From Brachycybe producta (taxonomy: Eukaryota > Arthropoda > Diplopoda > Playtdesmida > Andrognathidae): DNA of 64,000 bases. The translations under genes and the position numbers were made by a program. The notes below the pieces were generated by a model. The model saw only the letters and a list, made by a program, of their open reading frames with translations. It was not told where the DNA came from and made no database searches. Every line of letters begins with the position of its first letter. Positions within the stretch are counted from its first letter, which is position 1. Shown piece by piece: positions 11,901 through 24,626 of this stretch. The stretch spans positions 2,111,501-2,175,500 of the forward strand of contig JAUPFP010000014.1 of NCBI GenBank assembly GCA_036925085.1, read 5' to 3'.

Positions 11901-12369
11901 TGACAGGTTTTTTTGTAAAAAAAAAAAGAAAGAAAAGACGACCTTTTCGTTTTCTCCCTGAAATGTCATCTGAGTTAAGATATGGATGAATGAATGTATT
12001 TGGGGGCTCGTCTGTAGGCAAAATTCGGTCTCTTTGAGCATTTTCGTGTGTTTCTACTGATTTTAAAAGAAAATCTTGCAAAGAAGGGCCGTTTTGTATG
12101 CGAGTATTAAGTTTCTTAGTTTCTGTATTGGTTTTTATATCTAAAGGGACGTTTTTATCGTCTGCTTCACTTGTATGAAAGCATCTAACTTCACTTTTGA
12201 TCTTATTTAAAGGAATAAATGAACCGCATTTTGACAGTAGTGCGTAAGAAACGTATCCGTGCTCGTGAAATCGTCGGATTAATTTCAAATTACGGCACAA
12301 AACGCGTAAATTACAGTAATTTTTCATGAAAATAACATTATGAGCAAATGATACCATGGAGGCCGCCAT
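8989..12369 (-). CDS. CDK5RAP1: CDK5RAP1, tRNA methylthiotransferase (radical SAM)
   Basis: Twelve exons (plus-strand spans about 11943-12369, 11757-11860, 11104-11245, 10904-11032, 10745-10823, 10550-10670, 10181-10408, 9955-10108, 9598-9728, 9379-9528, 9174-9314, 8989-9099) give 638 residues. The enzyme is a mitochondrial MiaB-type methylthiotransferase that turns i6A37 of tRNAs into ms2i6A37, using two 4Fe-4S clusters and SAM. The N-terminal cluster cysteines are seen in YGCQMNVND (about C150), VTCAIRE (C186) and LGCMAER (C226). The radical-SAM CxxxCxxC is [11 protein letters not shown] (C300, C304, C307). Further family blocks are [41 protein letters not shown] and [15 protein letters not shown], then a TRAM-like C-terminus. 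The basic N-terminus before residue 70 fits a mitochondrial presequence. The start overlaps an AAAATGGCGGCC motif. It is divergent from MMS22L. Confidence 0.96.
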
Positions 12370-12955
12370 TTTTGCATTGATAGCCGGCGCTTGTTTGCGA
12401 ATAGTTATTAGTGACTAGTATTTATTTTTGTGAATAAATTTAAATACTTTAAATATTAAGAATGAAAATTTATTTTATCAAAATTTTATATATTTAATTA
12501 TTTTGAAAATAACTATAAATCTAGCTCAAATACTTAAAATCTCAACTTAGCCGCTAATAAGCTCCACTAGTTTATTAAGAATTACTGAAGACATGAATGA
12601 ACTCTTATTGCTAAATATTTGAAGCAGAGATCTAAATACATTTCAATAGAAAGTTTGTACGAATATGGCGTCGTCCAGGTTAAACGTTTGTGTTAACACG
12701 CCTTATTTGTACACCCTAAACTACCTTCAATAATCTGCCGTCGTAATTTGTACTATTTTAAGCTAAAATTACCGGAAATAGATGACTGAAATTCATCTAC
12801 TTCCGGTTGATTTTGGCGCCTTTTTCTCTCTCTGTTTTCAGCATGTCGCTTTCTTCAATTTTCTTATCGTTTTCAGGGTTTTCTTATTTATTTTTGTTTA
12901 TACAGTTTTAATTTCTGTCAAATGTTCTGTTCTGTGTCTATGAATATCTTTGGAA
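12370..12955. promoter_or_regulatory. Divergent promoter of CDK5RAP1 and MMS22L, with paired ETS-like sites and an E2F-like site
   Basis: 586 bp separate the two start codons. An inverted pair ACCGGAA (12771-12777) and TTCCGGT (12801-12807) forms a short stem with tagatga arms. Three to four bases further on is TTTTGGCGCC (12811-12820), an E2F-type site. A TAGCCGC motif is at 12548-12554. A possible 5'UTR acceptor (tttatacag) is at about 12904. The sites match known consensus sequences, but their use is inferred. Confidence 0.5.
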
Positions 12956-15900
12956 ATGTCTGAAGTTATTAGTTTTGATTGTTTTGGTGAAATAAACGTT
13001 GAAGATCTTAGTTTGTGTCACGTCAGTAACCTAAACAGGTTTGTTTTTGTTTTAAGTTTGAACCCAGATTTCAGTTGTTTGTTGATTGTTTTTCATTTCA
13101 ATAGACTCAGGAATAACAGAATAACCAATGAGGATGTCATTTATCGTGCTTTTGGATACGACTTTGTCAATTCTTCTTCGTTTTACGAACAAATTGAGAC
13201 GCTTTTTCAAATGGCAAAGTAAATTCAATATAAATTAAGTTTGCTTACTTGTTAATGAATTCATGTAATTTATATTCAAAGGCAGAGATTTTCAAGGCTT
13301 GAGAGAGTTGTAACAGTTTCGAATTCGTATAGTTATGTACAAGGTGAGAAAAATAATTCAATTTCGGTTTCTGTCAAGTTGTATACTGTAATGTCAATCA
13401 TTACATTTTTATTCAGATGATATCAGCGAAGAGTTTTTCAGTCTACGGCTTCAAATCTGCGAATTTCTTAACAGTTTGCATTTGTTTGTTCAAAAGTAAA
13501 TTGAAGGTTTCATCCAAACGCAGATTTTTTGTTCGTTAAAAATGAGTTTTTGTCTCTCATGTTTTTTTTTCAAGGGTGAATTGCGAGAATTCTCTTCCAA
13601 ATGATCCAAATGATAGGATTTTTGCTCTGTTAATGGAGTTTTTGTTGAGAGTTGGACAAATTTCGAGTGTACCGGCTTTTGCTTTTATCAACGTTGGTTC
13701 CGTTCAAGGAAACAAGGTTAGTTATTTATAAATTGTAAATAAAATGTATGTTTTGTGTGAATATATTCAAAAACAATAATTGAAACATTATTTATGTTTT
13801 TTTGGGTAAAATACAAGTCAAACTCTTGTAGTTATCACTTGTTTCATCTTCATTTAGACATCAAGTGGTACAGTGTCTTGTTGTTAAATGAGTTACAAGG
13901 ATTAAATTCAGGTATAGAAATTAAACACAGGTTTTAAAATATTTCTTTTTTTTGTCAATGAATATAGATATTCGTTTTTTTTATTGGATTTCAGTTGATC
14001 GTTTTTTCAATCCGCCAAATCTTCTATGGTTTTGGGAAGCAGAACCCAATTTCATTTGCGACGATCGTATGAAACCGACCGATCATTACGCTTCATTTAT
14101 AATTTGGGATCTTATATCGATGTCTCTGAATTTATTTCGTAAGGTTTGTTATTTTTTTTTTTGCTTTTAGCTGTGTGTTTTTTCTTTCAGTGCATTTGAT
14201 CATATTAATATTTTTGTAGATCGGAATGAAAGATTACTTCACATCGAGTCCGTTCGCTTGTTCGTGTTGTCGCGATCTTATGACTGTCTTGTTACAGTTT
14301 CTCGATAGAAGAACTGAAGATGTAAGATTTTAAAACATGAATATGAGATTTGGCTTAGCTAGGTGCTAAGATTCTAGTATTTAGTTATCTAAAAGTTCAG
14401 ATTCGGCTGGTAGCTTTTTTTTTTGACGATATCTTTCAAAATAAACTATTTTAATCACAAAACATCTTTTTTTCTTCAAAAATTGCTGCATAAATAGAAA
14501 GAATTTCTCTACTTAATTAAGTTTGAAAGAAATATTATTATGGCTATTTAGAAAATAGTTTATTTTGAAATATATTGTGATGAAAATGCCAAGGCAGGAC
14601 ATGGAATAGTTTGCGAAATTGCAGACAAAACACAAAAGTTGCAAAAATGTTTTAGAATTGTCGCCAATTTATCTCGAAACACTTCTGTTTCTGTTTTGTT
14701 AGATTGATTTGGATCAGGGCCTAAGTTTCTATTCGTTTGCATTTTGTCTTTTGAATACACTTTGCATTTCTTTTAAAAAGGGAAATTTAAAAAAAAAAAA
14801 AACTAATTACTGGAATCTCTCACACTTGTTTCTAATGAAATTTAAACAAACTTAAGTTCTAACTTATTTGTGATTTTGTGATTGCAATTTCGATTATATA
14901 TTTTCAGCCATTTTGGGTGTTTCTTCATTCTGCGTTTCAAATAATACTTCAAGATGAAAACTACCTCCTAAGTAACGAGCCTTCAAATGGTTATTTAGCT
15001 ACGAATTCGACATTTCTTAACGTAATACCGAATTTCTCGAACGTAAACCGTCTTGGATTCTGTTGGTGGTTTTTACTTCACGTTACACCACTTTATGGTT
15101 TGGATGAAAATGGAATCGTGTCTAACGGACAACGAAATAGCGTAGGGTTTTAGTTTCTTTATTAAGTTTTTTCTACACAAAAGGCAAGATTTTTTTTTTG
15201 CGGTAATTTGGAAATTAATTATTGCTTTAACAGTTCTACGTAAAGAGCAACTATTTCGAAGTGATAAATCTTTTGAAGTTGACTCTCAACACCGAGGTAT
15301 ATAACGAAATCTCGCTCATTCTTGTCCTTTTATACATGAAAACATTTTTTGTTGTTGGGGTTTAATTAATTTTTTTTCAGAATAGTTCTCATAGTGAAAG
15401 TCAAATGCGATGTTATCTTCGTTGTTGTTTGTCGATCTGCGGTGACTGGGAAGCTTCGTCCGAACTTCCGTTGTTGCTCTGGGAATATTTCTTTAAACGG
15501 CTTAACAATCTTTTTATGGATGTTGGCGAAGTGATCACAACTTGTAATCCGGGGTAATTAAGACCATTTTGTTGAGGTGTTTTGTTACATTGATGGTTTT
15601 GTTCATGTCTTGGATGGTGTGGTTTTTTTTTCTTCTTCTTCTATTCAGAAAGTCCAGTTCTGATTGGGTTTGTTTCGTACATTCTCTAATCGATGACGGA
15701 AGGTCTAATTTCAATAGCTATCATTTGTTTCTTCGTTTGATTGCGTTGCAATTGAAGAAAAGTATAAAAATGAATTCGACGCAAGAATGGAGGCAAATAA
15801 AAGGAAGGTTAGATGATTTAAGTTTTCTTTTCATTCAAAAATTATACAAAATACGAACAAATCCAATACGAAATGCAAAAAAAGCCAAACTGTAATCAAT

Positions 15901-18900
15901 TATTTATTTTAATTGTTGTTCATTTTTTTTAAAGTGACGTTTCAGTAAAAACATTATTAGTTGGAAAAATATTAATAACAAATATGTTAATTAAAACTTT
16001 TTTTTTAACTTATTTTTCGGTAAATGTCGATAACAAAAAGCTAATAACAACGCTTTTGACCAAAATGTTAGGTAGCATGTCGGCGGGAAACTGATCCACG
16101 AGTAGAATGTTATTAACAGTGTTGACAACAGAAATAACTTGCTAATAACATTTTGTTATCAACATCTTTTGAGATCAGGACCTCACCTCCAAGAGATGGG
16201 GTTACAAAATTTCTGCTTTTAACAAAGTTATCAACATGCTAATGGAAAAAATGTTATTGACAAAAGTTAATAGCAAAATGTTATTAACATTTCTAGAGAT
16301 TTTTAACAAATGTTGGTAATAAAAGTTAATAACATTTTATAGGCCGATTTTTAAGATTTGCTAATTTGTTACTTCCGGTGTAAACCCACCTTTAGAAACT
16401 AGAATAATTGATGATTATGCTGAAGGGATTAATTAATTGTTTCATTTTAGTTTAATTTTATAAATTGTTCCTCAATTAAATTTCCTAAAAAAAGCCATCA
16501 AAACACAGTTCAGAGCAGAACATTTTTTATTCGGAATCAAAGGGGGTTTAAGACTGAAAATGAGTTTTCTAAAAGTGTTTCTTCATAATTATTCAAGAAG
16601 AAAACTTGGTAATTGAATTGCAAATTGAAACGTTTGAACGGTTTTCAAGCATAAAAAAATCTCCTTTATTATTATTTGAAAGGTTTTTTTTTCTTCTATG
16701 ACTGATGTTGGAACCCTGTTTAGAGGGTTCAAATTGCAGATAAAATATGGCCAAGTTTTCTTCTTGTGAGCCACTTTTTATTATCAAAACTCATTTCTCC
16801 ACATTCCGTAAAGTGGCACGGGTCTCTAGATAAGACCTGGTATTGGCTGCTCCTAAGCTCCACCTATTACTTTGTGACGTCATGATCTGCGACCTAACGA
16901 GAACCCCAATCATATTTCTTGAAAGTTGTGCCTCGTGATAAAGCACATGGCCAATTGGCGCAATGTTAACTATCTTTTTTTTTCTTCTTTTCAATAGTTA
17001 CATGTAATTTTGTTGCCGGTTTATTGAATTTGTTCATTTGGTGTCTTCGTGGTTTTGATTGTGTTTATTTTTTTTTCTCTGCTCAGCGTTTTCTTTTGGG
17101 GCTAATTTGAACAAAATTATTTTATTGAAAAACGTATGTTTGTTGTTTTTGTTGATGGGAAACTTTATTTTCCATTGCGTGTTCGACGCATGGTTTGGAT
17201 TCTTATTTATTTTTCATTTGCACGGAAAAGAAAAGCAATGTGCTTCAGGTAAAAAAAAAAAATTATGGTTATTCTTTCGATTAGCAGCTGCTTAGCCTCT
17301 ATGCAGGTGATTGTGTAGCTTTGCGTCTTATTTCGCGCTTTTGATTAGAGGCTGCACTTGGCTACTAATTGAAAAAAAAAATACCTCGAAATATTATAAC
17401 ATAAATATGGTAATTTAAATTAATTATAAGGATATTCTTTCGATTTGGAGCTGCTAGCCTTCAAGGCGCAAAATAAGACGAAAAAAGCTGTTAAATCTTC
17501 TGCATAGAGCTGCTAAGCTGCTCCTAATCGAAAGAATTTGTAAAATCGGTATAAAACGGGGAATTCCGTGGTTCCGGAGTCCAGACAATTTTTTTTTTCG
17601 TTTTATAGAAATATATAAAACGCAAACTTAATACGTTACAGTAAGTTCCCAGTTGTTATTTTTCGTTTAGCCAGATTTCCGGCTTATAAAGGGTACGTTT
17701 AATCCAGGTTCTACTGTGTTAAATGTGGAAATCGTTGTAAAAATTGTTTTTACTAAAATGCGTGATTTTTTTGAAAGGAGGTTTCTGATATAAATTAATG
17801 TTATTTAAATATTTGCAAACCCATTTGAAATATTTTTTTATTAGACTTTTAGATAAAATATCTCGTGTAAAATGAGATGTAGAGGGGTTGCAAGGGTTAA
17901 AGACCCTCTTTTATTGTTTTTTATCATTTTTCTATTGATTCGACCTGACCAACATATGAAGGTTAAAGTTCAAGGTGTAGCTTTTAATTGTTTCTTCCTC
18001 TCTATCAGACAATTAATTTAGCACACTTTAGAAATAACTGTGAAATTTTTAACTTTAACCTTTGTAAGATACTAGAATAGTAGGTGAAAAGGTTGAACGT
18101 GTTTTTTTTTTTAATGAAGATGATATCTTTAAAAATAAACTTTTTATTTTGTTTTTGCTTCAACTTTTGAAGTAGAAAACGAATTATGAATTTACTGTAA
18201 AATGTTTATTTTAAAAAAAAATATTATGAAATTAAAAAAAAAAGGATTCAAGAGTTTGTTAGAGACTAGAATAGTAGGCGACTATGCTAAATGTATTTTC
18301 ATGACGGTATCTTTAATATACTTTTTATGGCGATTGGAAAATCATAAAAAATTTCATTGTTTTTTGTTTTAAAATAAATATTTTTAATATACTTTTAACA
18401 TTATTCATCTACTATTTCAGTTTCTAATAACCTTCGATTTTTTTTCTTCTAAGTTCGTCGTTTTTTTTTTTAAAAAATAGTTGAATTTCGACTGTTGAGT
18501 CATCTTAATACAATAGAATTAATTATATGAAATTGTCTCATTTATTTTGTAAGTGAATAATGAAAAATTCCAAGCGTCACAAAGTTGATGAAGCAATTTT
18601 TTCTTATAATTATCAAAAATGTCATTTTTTTCTTTCTTTACACTTAGAATTTTTTCCAAATTCCATCCAAGGAAGATTCAGGAATTGAATCTTAATGGAC
18701 TTCATAACTGTTTTTGTCTCTTTTTAACTTTGGCTTCGATTGCCGACTTGGAAGATGTGGTAAATTATGTTTTTTATATTAAAAAAATTAAAAAAAAAAA
18801 ATTTTACACTGGAAACAGTCTAGTGTGGGCCTATGGCAGAGGAACAATTTAGCCCAAAAAAAAGCAGCATAAGAAAATTTAGCATGACAAACATTTTCTT

Positions 18901-21900
18901 TTGTTTGAAAAATCTTAATTGCAGGTTGGCAAAGTTTGCGATCTTTTAGAAATGATGAATCCATCATTTGGCGAACACAACAAACATTGTCTTATTTGGA
19001 GAGCGATGTTTGCACTGATGATCGTCTGTGAAGAACGGGAACAAGATCTGTCGTTACCGGCTCGGAAAATGGCCGAAGATTTTAACAATTTAGCTAGGTA
19101 GTAAAACTTTTCTCCACCTCATCACGTTCCTTTCGATGGCATTTTGCGAAAACATTTGTCGAGCTTTTTTTTGTCGTTTGGAAATTTCAAGTTTTTAATT
19201 TTGAATGAAAAATCCAAAATAATATTTTGAAAGGTTATTTTTTTTTAATGCGTTGCGATAAAAAGTAAGCAACTTGAGTTCGAGAGACAAAAACACAACA
19301 AAAATATGCCAGAAAAAGCAGAAATTTAAAACAAAAGTGAAACAACTGTCAGTTCATCATCAAATAAATAAAAAATCAACAAATTTGTGACACAACACAA
19401 ACAAATTGGGGGATTGTTTGTTGTTTCCATAGCTGTCCTATGCAACTGTTCTGTTGTTTTAATGCTAACTGTCCACAGCTACACAAATAAGAGTTGCAAC
19501 AATGTTGCATAATACCGAGACAAAACACAAACCTTTTTATGTGTACCGACTTAAGCTGGAGACATGGGAATTGTTGGTGAAATTGCAGACAAGACAAAAC
19601 ACAAAAGTCGCAGAAATGTTTTGGAATTGTCACCAATTTGGCTCGAAACACTTGTTTTCTGTTTTGTGAGCTTCATGTGGATCCAACCTTATATTTCAAA
19701 ATAATCTTTTTATAATTATCAATTTGACCAATTGATAAAATTTTACACATTTTTCTTCAAATTGCTGTAAAATGTTAATTTTTATAAATACCACCATGAC
19801 TTACTCGTCTAGTTTTTAACAAACTTTGAATTAATTCATAAATTATTTCTATTTTTCATGAAAACAACTTTAAAATAACAAATTTTGTTTACAAATTACA
19901 GTGAAATGACTAAAAAGAGTCACAATTCGGTTCAGCATCACGTCGCATCGGAACTGTTGACCATCTACATGGAAGGTCTGCAGGATGTTTTCGAGCGCAG
20001 TTCATCTCTGACTCTTTCCGAATACATTCTGATTGGTGTGACGTTTTTTACAACGATGATCGATTGTATTTTATAACGATTATTTCTATTTGTGTCTTAG
20101 CTTCGAGTTTTAGCGATCTTTTGTCGAACGTGAGCGCATCGGATTTTCATTTAGCTCTGACTGCACTTCAGGTCGTTTTAGCTCGGCAAAGGTTGATATT
20201 AGAGTCGAATTCCTCGGGAGACACAGTCGCAGGAAGCTACCACTGTGGTCAACACGAAGGTTTGCATCGTAGACATCGATATTTGCAGCTTGAGCCTTTG
20301 ATAAATGAGTATATATTTTTTTAGCTCTTTCCGATGCTCTGTGGACTTACGTGTTGCCGATCATCAAAGAGAAAGCGTTCGGCGATTCTCCGATTGGAAT
20401 ACTAGCCGATGTTGCAGCTAGTTTCAGTCATCTACTAATCGATTCGTACGTTTCGCGCTAAATACACAAGAAATACCACGTAGTTTAATCCGATTAAACT
20501 ATTCTCTGTAGGCCTCCGAAAGTTACTAGTTCTGTTTGCGAGACACTGAACTCGATCATGACACAGTTTTGCTTTGGATTTCATTCAAATGCGGAGTAGG
20601 ATAATTTTTATTACAAAACTAACCTACAGTTTTGTCAGAATTAGAAGAATAAAATGGTTATTTTGATTATTTGGTGTCGTAGCTTCTGTTGTCGTTACTT
20701 GTCGCAGTGTTTAGTTCGACCGCGATTGATGTGCAGAATGGAGAGGGAATTTCCCGATTGTCACGCTCAAATTATTCGAGTTTGGATGCGGCTCGGAATC
20801 CAGTTGCCGTCGACCTCTTCTCAGTTTCAGGAACTAACACGGTAACAGGTTTACAGGATAAACAGCATTTGATCTTTTGTGTTTTACTATGGCGATATTT
20901 CGTTTTTGTACGAAATAGTTTCATATTAAAGCTTCCCGAAGCTTCGAACATATTCAACGAGGTCGGACACGAGATTCCGTCGCCGAATGTGGCGTTTATC
21001 GCTTTCCTTCAAGCTTTAGACGTCTACCATAATAAGGTCCGTTCCGAAACTTTTTTTTCTCCGGCTTTTTTGCAAAAAGTTAATTTGTTTTTGCGGTTTG
21101 ATTAGAATCTGAATCAGGGAATTGCGATACGTCGGAAGATTGGAATCTATGTTACGGATGTCGCCAATGTTTTGGATTGTGTTTCTAAGAGATGTTCGTC
21201 GCAGGATGTTGCAAGGTCTTACAATGCTTTCGGATTGATCGTCCGTCACATTCCATCTTTGATCTACGTTAGAGTAAGTTACGGTTTTAACTTTTAAAAG
21301 TTATTTTATTTGAAGCTTATTCGGTATTTTTTTTTTTTTTTGGTATTTTTATTTTTAGTCGAAACCGGATTGTTTGTTGAATCGTGTGATACAAACGATA
21401 CTTTTACCTGCGGTAGTTTACAACCATGAAAAACAGTTGCCTTCTTCGCAATTGAATGCTTTAAAGGAAACGCTTCCCATGGTTAGAGTTGGATTATGTT
21501 TTCGTAATGAATTTATGGAAGGGGAAATATTTTATGTTTGTGGTGTACGAAAAACATTGAGAATTCTTGTTTAAAGTAGCTTAAAAAAAGAATTTAAAGA
21601 TTTATTTGAAACTAGAAAAGTAACTGAAGATGCGTTGAAAATTTTAGCGATTGTTATCTTTTAAAATAAATTTTATATAAGTTTGAAAAATCAACAAATA
21701 TTTTCCAATCTTTTACGAACAGCTGATTTTCAAACTGTGGTTATGCTGCGTTTTAGAAGAGTCACAATTAGGAGAAACTTGAAAGTGTTTTTACAAACTA
21801 GGTTAGGTAATTAATATAATGGTAATTTCATGTAGATATCTTTCAAAATAAGCTTTTTATGAACAAAAATTAAAAATAGTAGCTTAAGATCATTTGGTTA

Positions 21901-24367
21901 ACGTTTGGGTCAAAGTTTAAAAAGCTTATTTTGAAAGATAAACATGAGAATACCTTTTAAGAGTGAGTTACCCTTCTAGTTTCTAAAACACAGTCAAGTT
22001 TCTCTTCATTTTGCTCCTGAAAGATAGAATAAACAAAGTTCGAGGGGCGTTTATACTTTAAAATTACCTTAATTAACGGAAAGTTGTTGTTTTTCAGTTT
22101 GTTGAAGGATTATCGAGAATTGGATCTCGTCGGGATCAGTACATCGTACGTACGATTAAAGGAGTGTTTATTCATTATCTTTCGAGATATCCAGTGGTAC
22201 GTAACGAAATCGTTTCAATTTTTGTTTTTGTGTCGATAATTTGTGACAAATGTCTTAATTTAAGTGATTTTGAATTATTTAAGCGGTCTGCTTCTTCATC
22301 AATGACTCCCGATCATCCTCTTGTGGTACGCTTTGGTTTTTGGTCAAACAAATTTCTAAAAAGCAATTTAATGTTTGGGTAGAAACTAGAATAGTTGGTA
22401 AACGTGTTAACTTTTATTTTATATCTAGAAATTATTAAAGATTATTGAAAGAATTATTAAAGATTTTAACAAACTTATTTTTTTCCCTAAAAGTGGTTTT
22501 AAAGTGTAACCTAGAGGAAGAAAATTAGTGTTTTAGAAACTAGAAGGGTATCTCAATTCATTGCATACTGATTTTTTTTAAATTAACTTTTTTTATATAT
22601 GAAAATGGTAAAACATAAAGCTAAATATATTTGTTCGAATTATTGTCTGTAAGTAGTTTATTTTGAAAGATATTAACATGAAAATACTAAAGTGGTTGAG
22701 CTATCCATTCTAGTTTCTGCCACTTTCAATTTCTTTTTAGTGTTGCTCTTCTGAAACAAAGAAAGAAGACTAGAAAAAGAAGGTTCCTGAATCACTTACG
22801 GTTATTTTCACGTTGATATCTTTCAAAATAAACTTTTCCACAGACAGAAATGTTAAAAATATTGTCTACTTTAAAAGTTGAACGATTTTCAAACTCACGA
22901 AAGTGATTCAAGCTACCCTTCTAGTTTCTAAAACTAAAGGTAAAAAGTCAAAAATATTTAATAACTTTTTTTTTTTTTTATTAGACGTCAATTGTTAGTG
23001 TTTTAAGGCTTCACACTAGTTCCGAACTGATGCCTATCGTCTTCGAGGCGATCTGTGAGAACTGTTTTACTAGAAAAGGATCTTCGGTGCAACTCGTGCG
23101 TTTTTTTGTCCCGTAACAATCATTAACGAATTTCAATTATTTATTTTTTTCTTCGTCTTCTTCTTTAGGGTATCGGATTTATTAACGAGGTTTTACTTCG
23201 TTGTACTGCGAAACAGCGATCCGATAGCTGTGAACTTTTAGTCACACCATTACTGAAGTTACTACTCGTCTTGGATGACGTCAATTTGAAGCAGGAAACT
23301 TTCGATCTCGTGAAATTGTTGGTCGCTGCAAGGAGCAGTTCAGATTGTGGAGATCAGACGTAAGATGGTTATTTTTATGTTAGTTTGCAGCGTTGTTTGA
23401 CGTGTGTGGTTTATTTTTTATTATAAAAGGTTTTCTTTCGTTACTGTGTTGGAAAATTTTATTGTTCAATACTTTACGGTTCAAACGGATCGACTTTTGA
23501 GGGTTCTTCAGCTGTTGAGCAGTTCGTTTGCCGTGGAGATTGGACAACTGATTCCGACACTCGGAGGACAACTTAACGCTTTGGAAAAAAAGAAAGGTGT
23601 CGGCTGCGACGAATATTTGAGGTATCGTTGATGTCCGTTTTACTTCAATTACTTGAAATTTTAAGTTTATTGTTTTTCTTGCAAATATCTGGATTAATTT
23701 TTTCCGGTTTTTTGTTTAAAGTATATTTTTTTTTAAAAAGTTCAAGTTTTGTTTTAAACTTTTAACTGTGAATGGATAAAATTTGTGTCCTTATTTTTGA
23801 AAATGAACTTTTTACTTAACTTTAAACTTTACTAAAAACTAGAATTACTATTTTTTACTTTAAGGATGGTTTTAAAGTAGAAACGCTGCTTCGAACTCTG
23901 GTCATTTCTGTCTCTTGGAAGCAGATTTAAGAGAAACTTTGAAAGTTTTTTTTTTTTAGAAACTAGAAGGGGGTAACTCAATCACTTAATGAGTATTTTC
24001 ATGTTGATATCTTTTAAAATAAAATTTTTAAGTCAGATTTCAGCATTTGATAATTTTATAGTTTATTTTGAAATACATCAACATGAAAATACCCTTAGAT
24101 GATTGAAATGTTGTCTAGTTTCTAAAACACTTTCTAGTTTATATTAATTTTGCTTCTGAAATTGCGCAGAATAATCAAGAGTTTTCATTTCTGTATTTAA
24201 TAAATTTCAATATTTTTAACTTCTTGAAAAAACAAAATCCTTGAAAATGTATTAATTTTTGTTTCTTTTCAATGCAAACATTTTTCTTTTTCAGGTTTAA
24301 GTACAAAACCTTTGTAACAAACATTGAATCAATTTTGCAGCAACGACGAAAATTTAATGAAAAGTAG
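12956..24367 (+). CDS. MMS22L: MMS22-like protein, replication-fork repair factor
   Basis: Twenty-seven exons join to about 1140 residues (vertebrate protein about 1240). Approximate spans: 12956-13038, 13105-13218, 13282-13343, 13417-13495, 13575-13720, 13995-14143, 14220-14321, 14908-15141, 15234-15296, 15381-15553, 15649-15807, 18648-18759, 18925-19097, 19902-20035, 20101-20259, 20325-20445, 20512-20595, 20683-20841, 20919-21036, 21106-21273, 21359-21481, 22098-22196, 22284-22325, 22985-23095, 23169-23359, 23430-23621, 24295-24367. MMS22L forms a complex with TONSL that helps load RAD51 at damaged or stalled forks. Diagnostic blocks are LGFCWWFLLHVTPLYGLD, QEWRQIKGR followed by IFSKFHPRKIQEL, LTIYMEGLQDVFE, ALQVVLARQR and ILLPAVVYNHEKQLP. 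No enzymatic motif is expected; the fold is helical repeats. Intron 11 (15808-18647) is 2.8 kb and packed with repeats. The ATG at 12956 was chosen because no earlier in-frame ATG exists. Confidence 0.93.
14360..14600. repeat. Degenerate HP hairpin in MMS22L intron 7
   Basis: Inverted blocks gatatctttcaaaataaact and agtttattttgaaatatat face each other around 14430-14575. The outer tctagtttc arms are largely lost. Confidence 0.55.
14600..14710. repeat. Dispersed repeat shared with 19560-19670
   Basis: About 100 bp (gcgaaattgcagacaaaaca, then aaatgttttagaattgtc, ccaattt, ctcgaaacact, tctgttttgt) recur at 19570-19670 in the same orientation with about 15% differences. Both copies lie in MMS22L introns. 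Element type unknown. Confidence 0.65.
15926..16350. repeat. Block of GTTAATAACATT-type repeats in MMS22L intron 11
   Basis: Variants of gttaataacatttt and its complement aatgttattaac recur about ten times on both strands between about 15950 and 16345, with a unique stretch (about 16080-16220) in the middle. The arrangement suggests a foldback element or two inverted arrays. No open frame. Confidence 0.6.
17271..17537. mobile_element. Non-autonomous DNA element with inverted ends
   Basis: The left end attctttcgattagcagctg is mirrored by the right end read backwards, attctttcgattaggagcag. Inner inverted segments (gcgtcttatttcgcgc against gcgcaaaataagacg) also pair. Length about 267 bp and no coding capacity, so MITE-like. 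Target duplications were not clear. Confidence 0.65.
18060..18430. repeat. HP hairpin fragments in MMS22L intron 11
   Basis: Two fragments: agatactagaatagtaggtg with tatctttaaaaataaactt (18068-18150), and agagactagaatagtaggcg (18262) paired with actatttcagtttct (18410). Confidence 0.5.
19560..19670. repeat. Second copy of the dispersed repeat at 14600-14710
   Basis: gtgaaattgcagacaagac, then aaatgttttggaattgtca, ccaattt, ctcgaaacact and tctgttttgt match the copy in intron 7 of the same gene. Confidence 0.65.
21600..22075. repeat. HP hairpin element(s), MMS22L intron 21
   Basis: The most complete HP copy starts at about 21718 (aacagctgattttcaaac). It carries gatatctttcaaaataagct, the mirrored aaaagcttattttgaaaga and gttacccttctagtttct, and ends with gcgtttatactttaaaa near 22065. 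A separate fragment (gaaactagaaaagtaactg) precedes it at 21608. Confidence 0.75.
22380..22945. repeat. Two or three tandem HP hairpins, MMS22L intron 23
   Basis: gaaactagaatagttggt (22382), gaaactagaagggtatctc (22538) with its mirror ccattctagtttct (22704), then gactagaaaaagaagg (22768) with its mirror acccttctagtttct (22915). Each encloses facing tatctttcaaaataaac and gtttattttgaaaga blocks. Confidence 0.7.
23830..24180. repeat. HP hairpin, MMS22L intron 26
   Basis: gaaactagaagggggtaac (23960) and gatatcttttaaaataaaa face tttattttgaaatacatc (24063) and tgtctagtttctaaaac (24110). Confidence 0.7.
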
Positions 24368-24439
24368 ATTTCTTTTGTTTTTCTACTAATTTAATTGAAA
24401 TTTTGTGTGGTTTAAAATTCAAAAGACAAAAAAGTTTTC

Positions 24440-24470
24440 ATTTTAACAAATTTATTTCAACATTAAACAA
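24440..24470. terminator. Interleaved poly(A) signals of convergent MMS22L and the YccV-domain gene
   Basis: TTTATT at 24451-24456 reads AATAAA on the minus strand, 170 bp past the YccV-domain stop. ATTAAA on the plus strand lies about 10 bp further, roughly 95 bp past the MMS22L stop. The two 3' UTRs therefore probably overlap or abut. Inference from motif and spacing only. Confidence 0.45.
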
Positions 24471-24626
24471 ACATCTTTAAAAAAAATCTTTATATGAAAA
24501 TTGACAGAAACATAACTTGTTAACAATTTATTCAACTCTTTAAATTTGCTTTCGATTCTTGTTTCTTAAAATAAACGATGATTTTTCTTTTTAAAAAAAA
24601 ATTCAAATTCTCAATGTTCTCTCGGA

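Noticed and set aside
20831..20862. 14-base 'intron' in MMS22L exon 18
   Set aside because: Too short to splice. The donor at 20842 pairs better with the acceptor at 20918, giving QELTR-FILKLPEAS as in the family.
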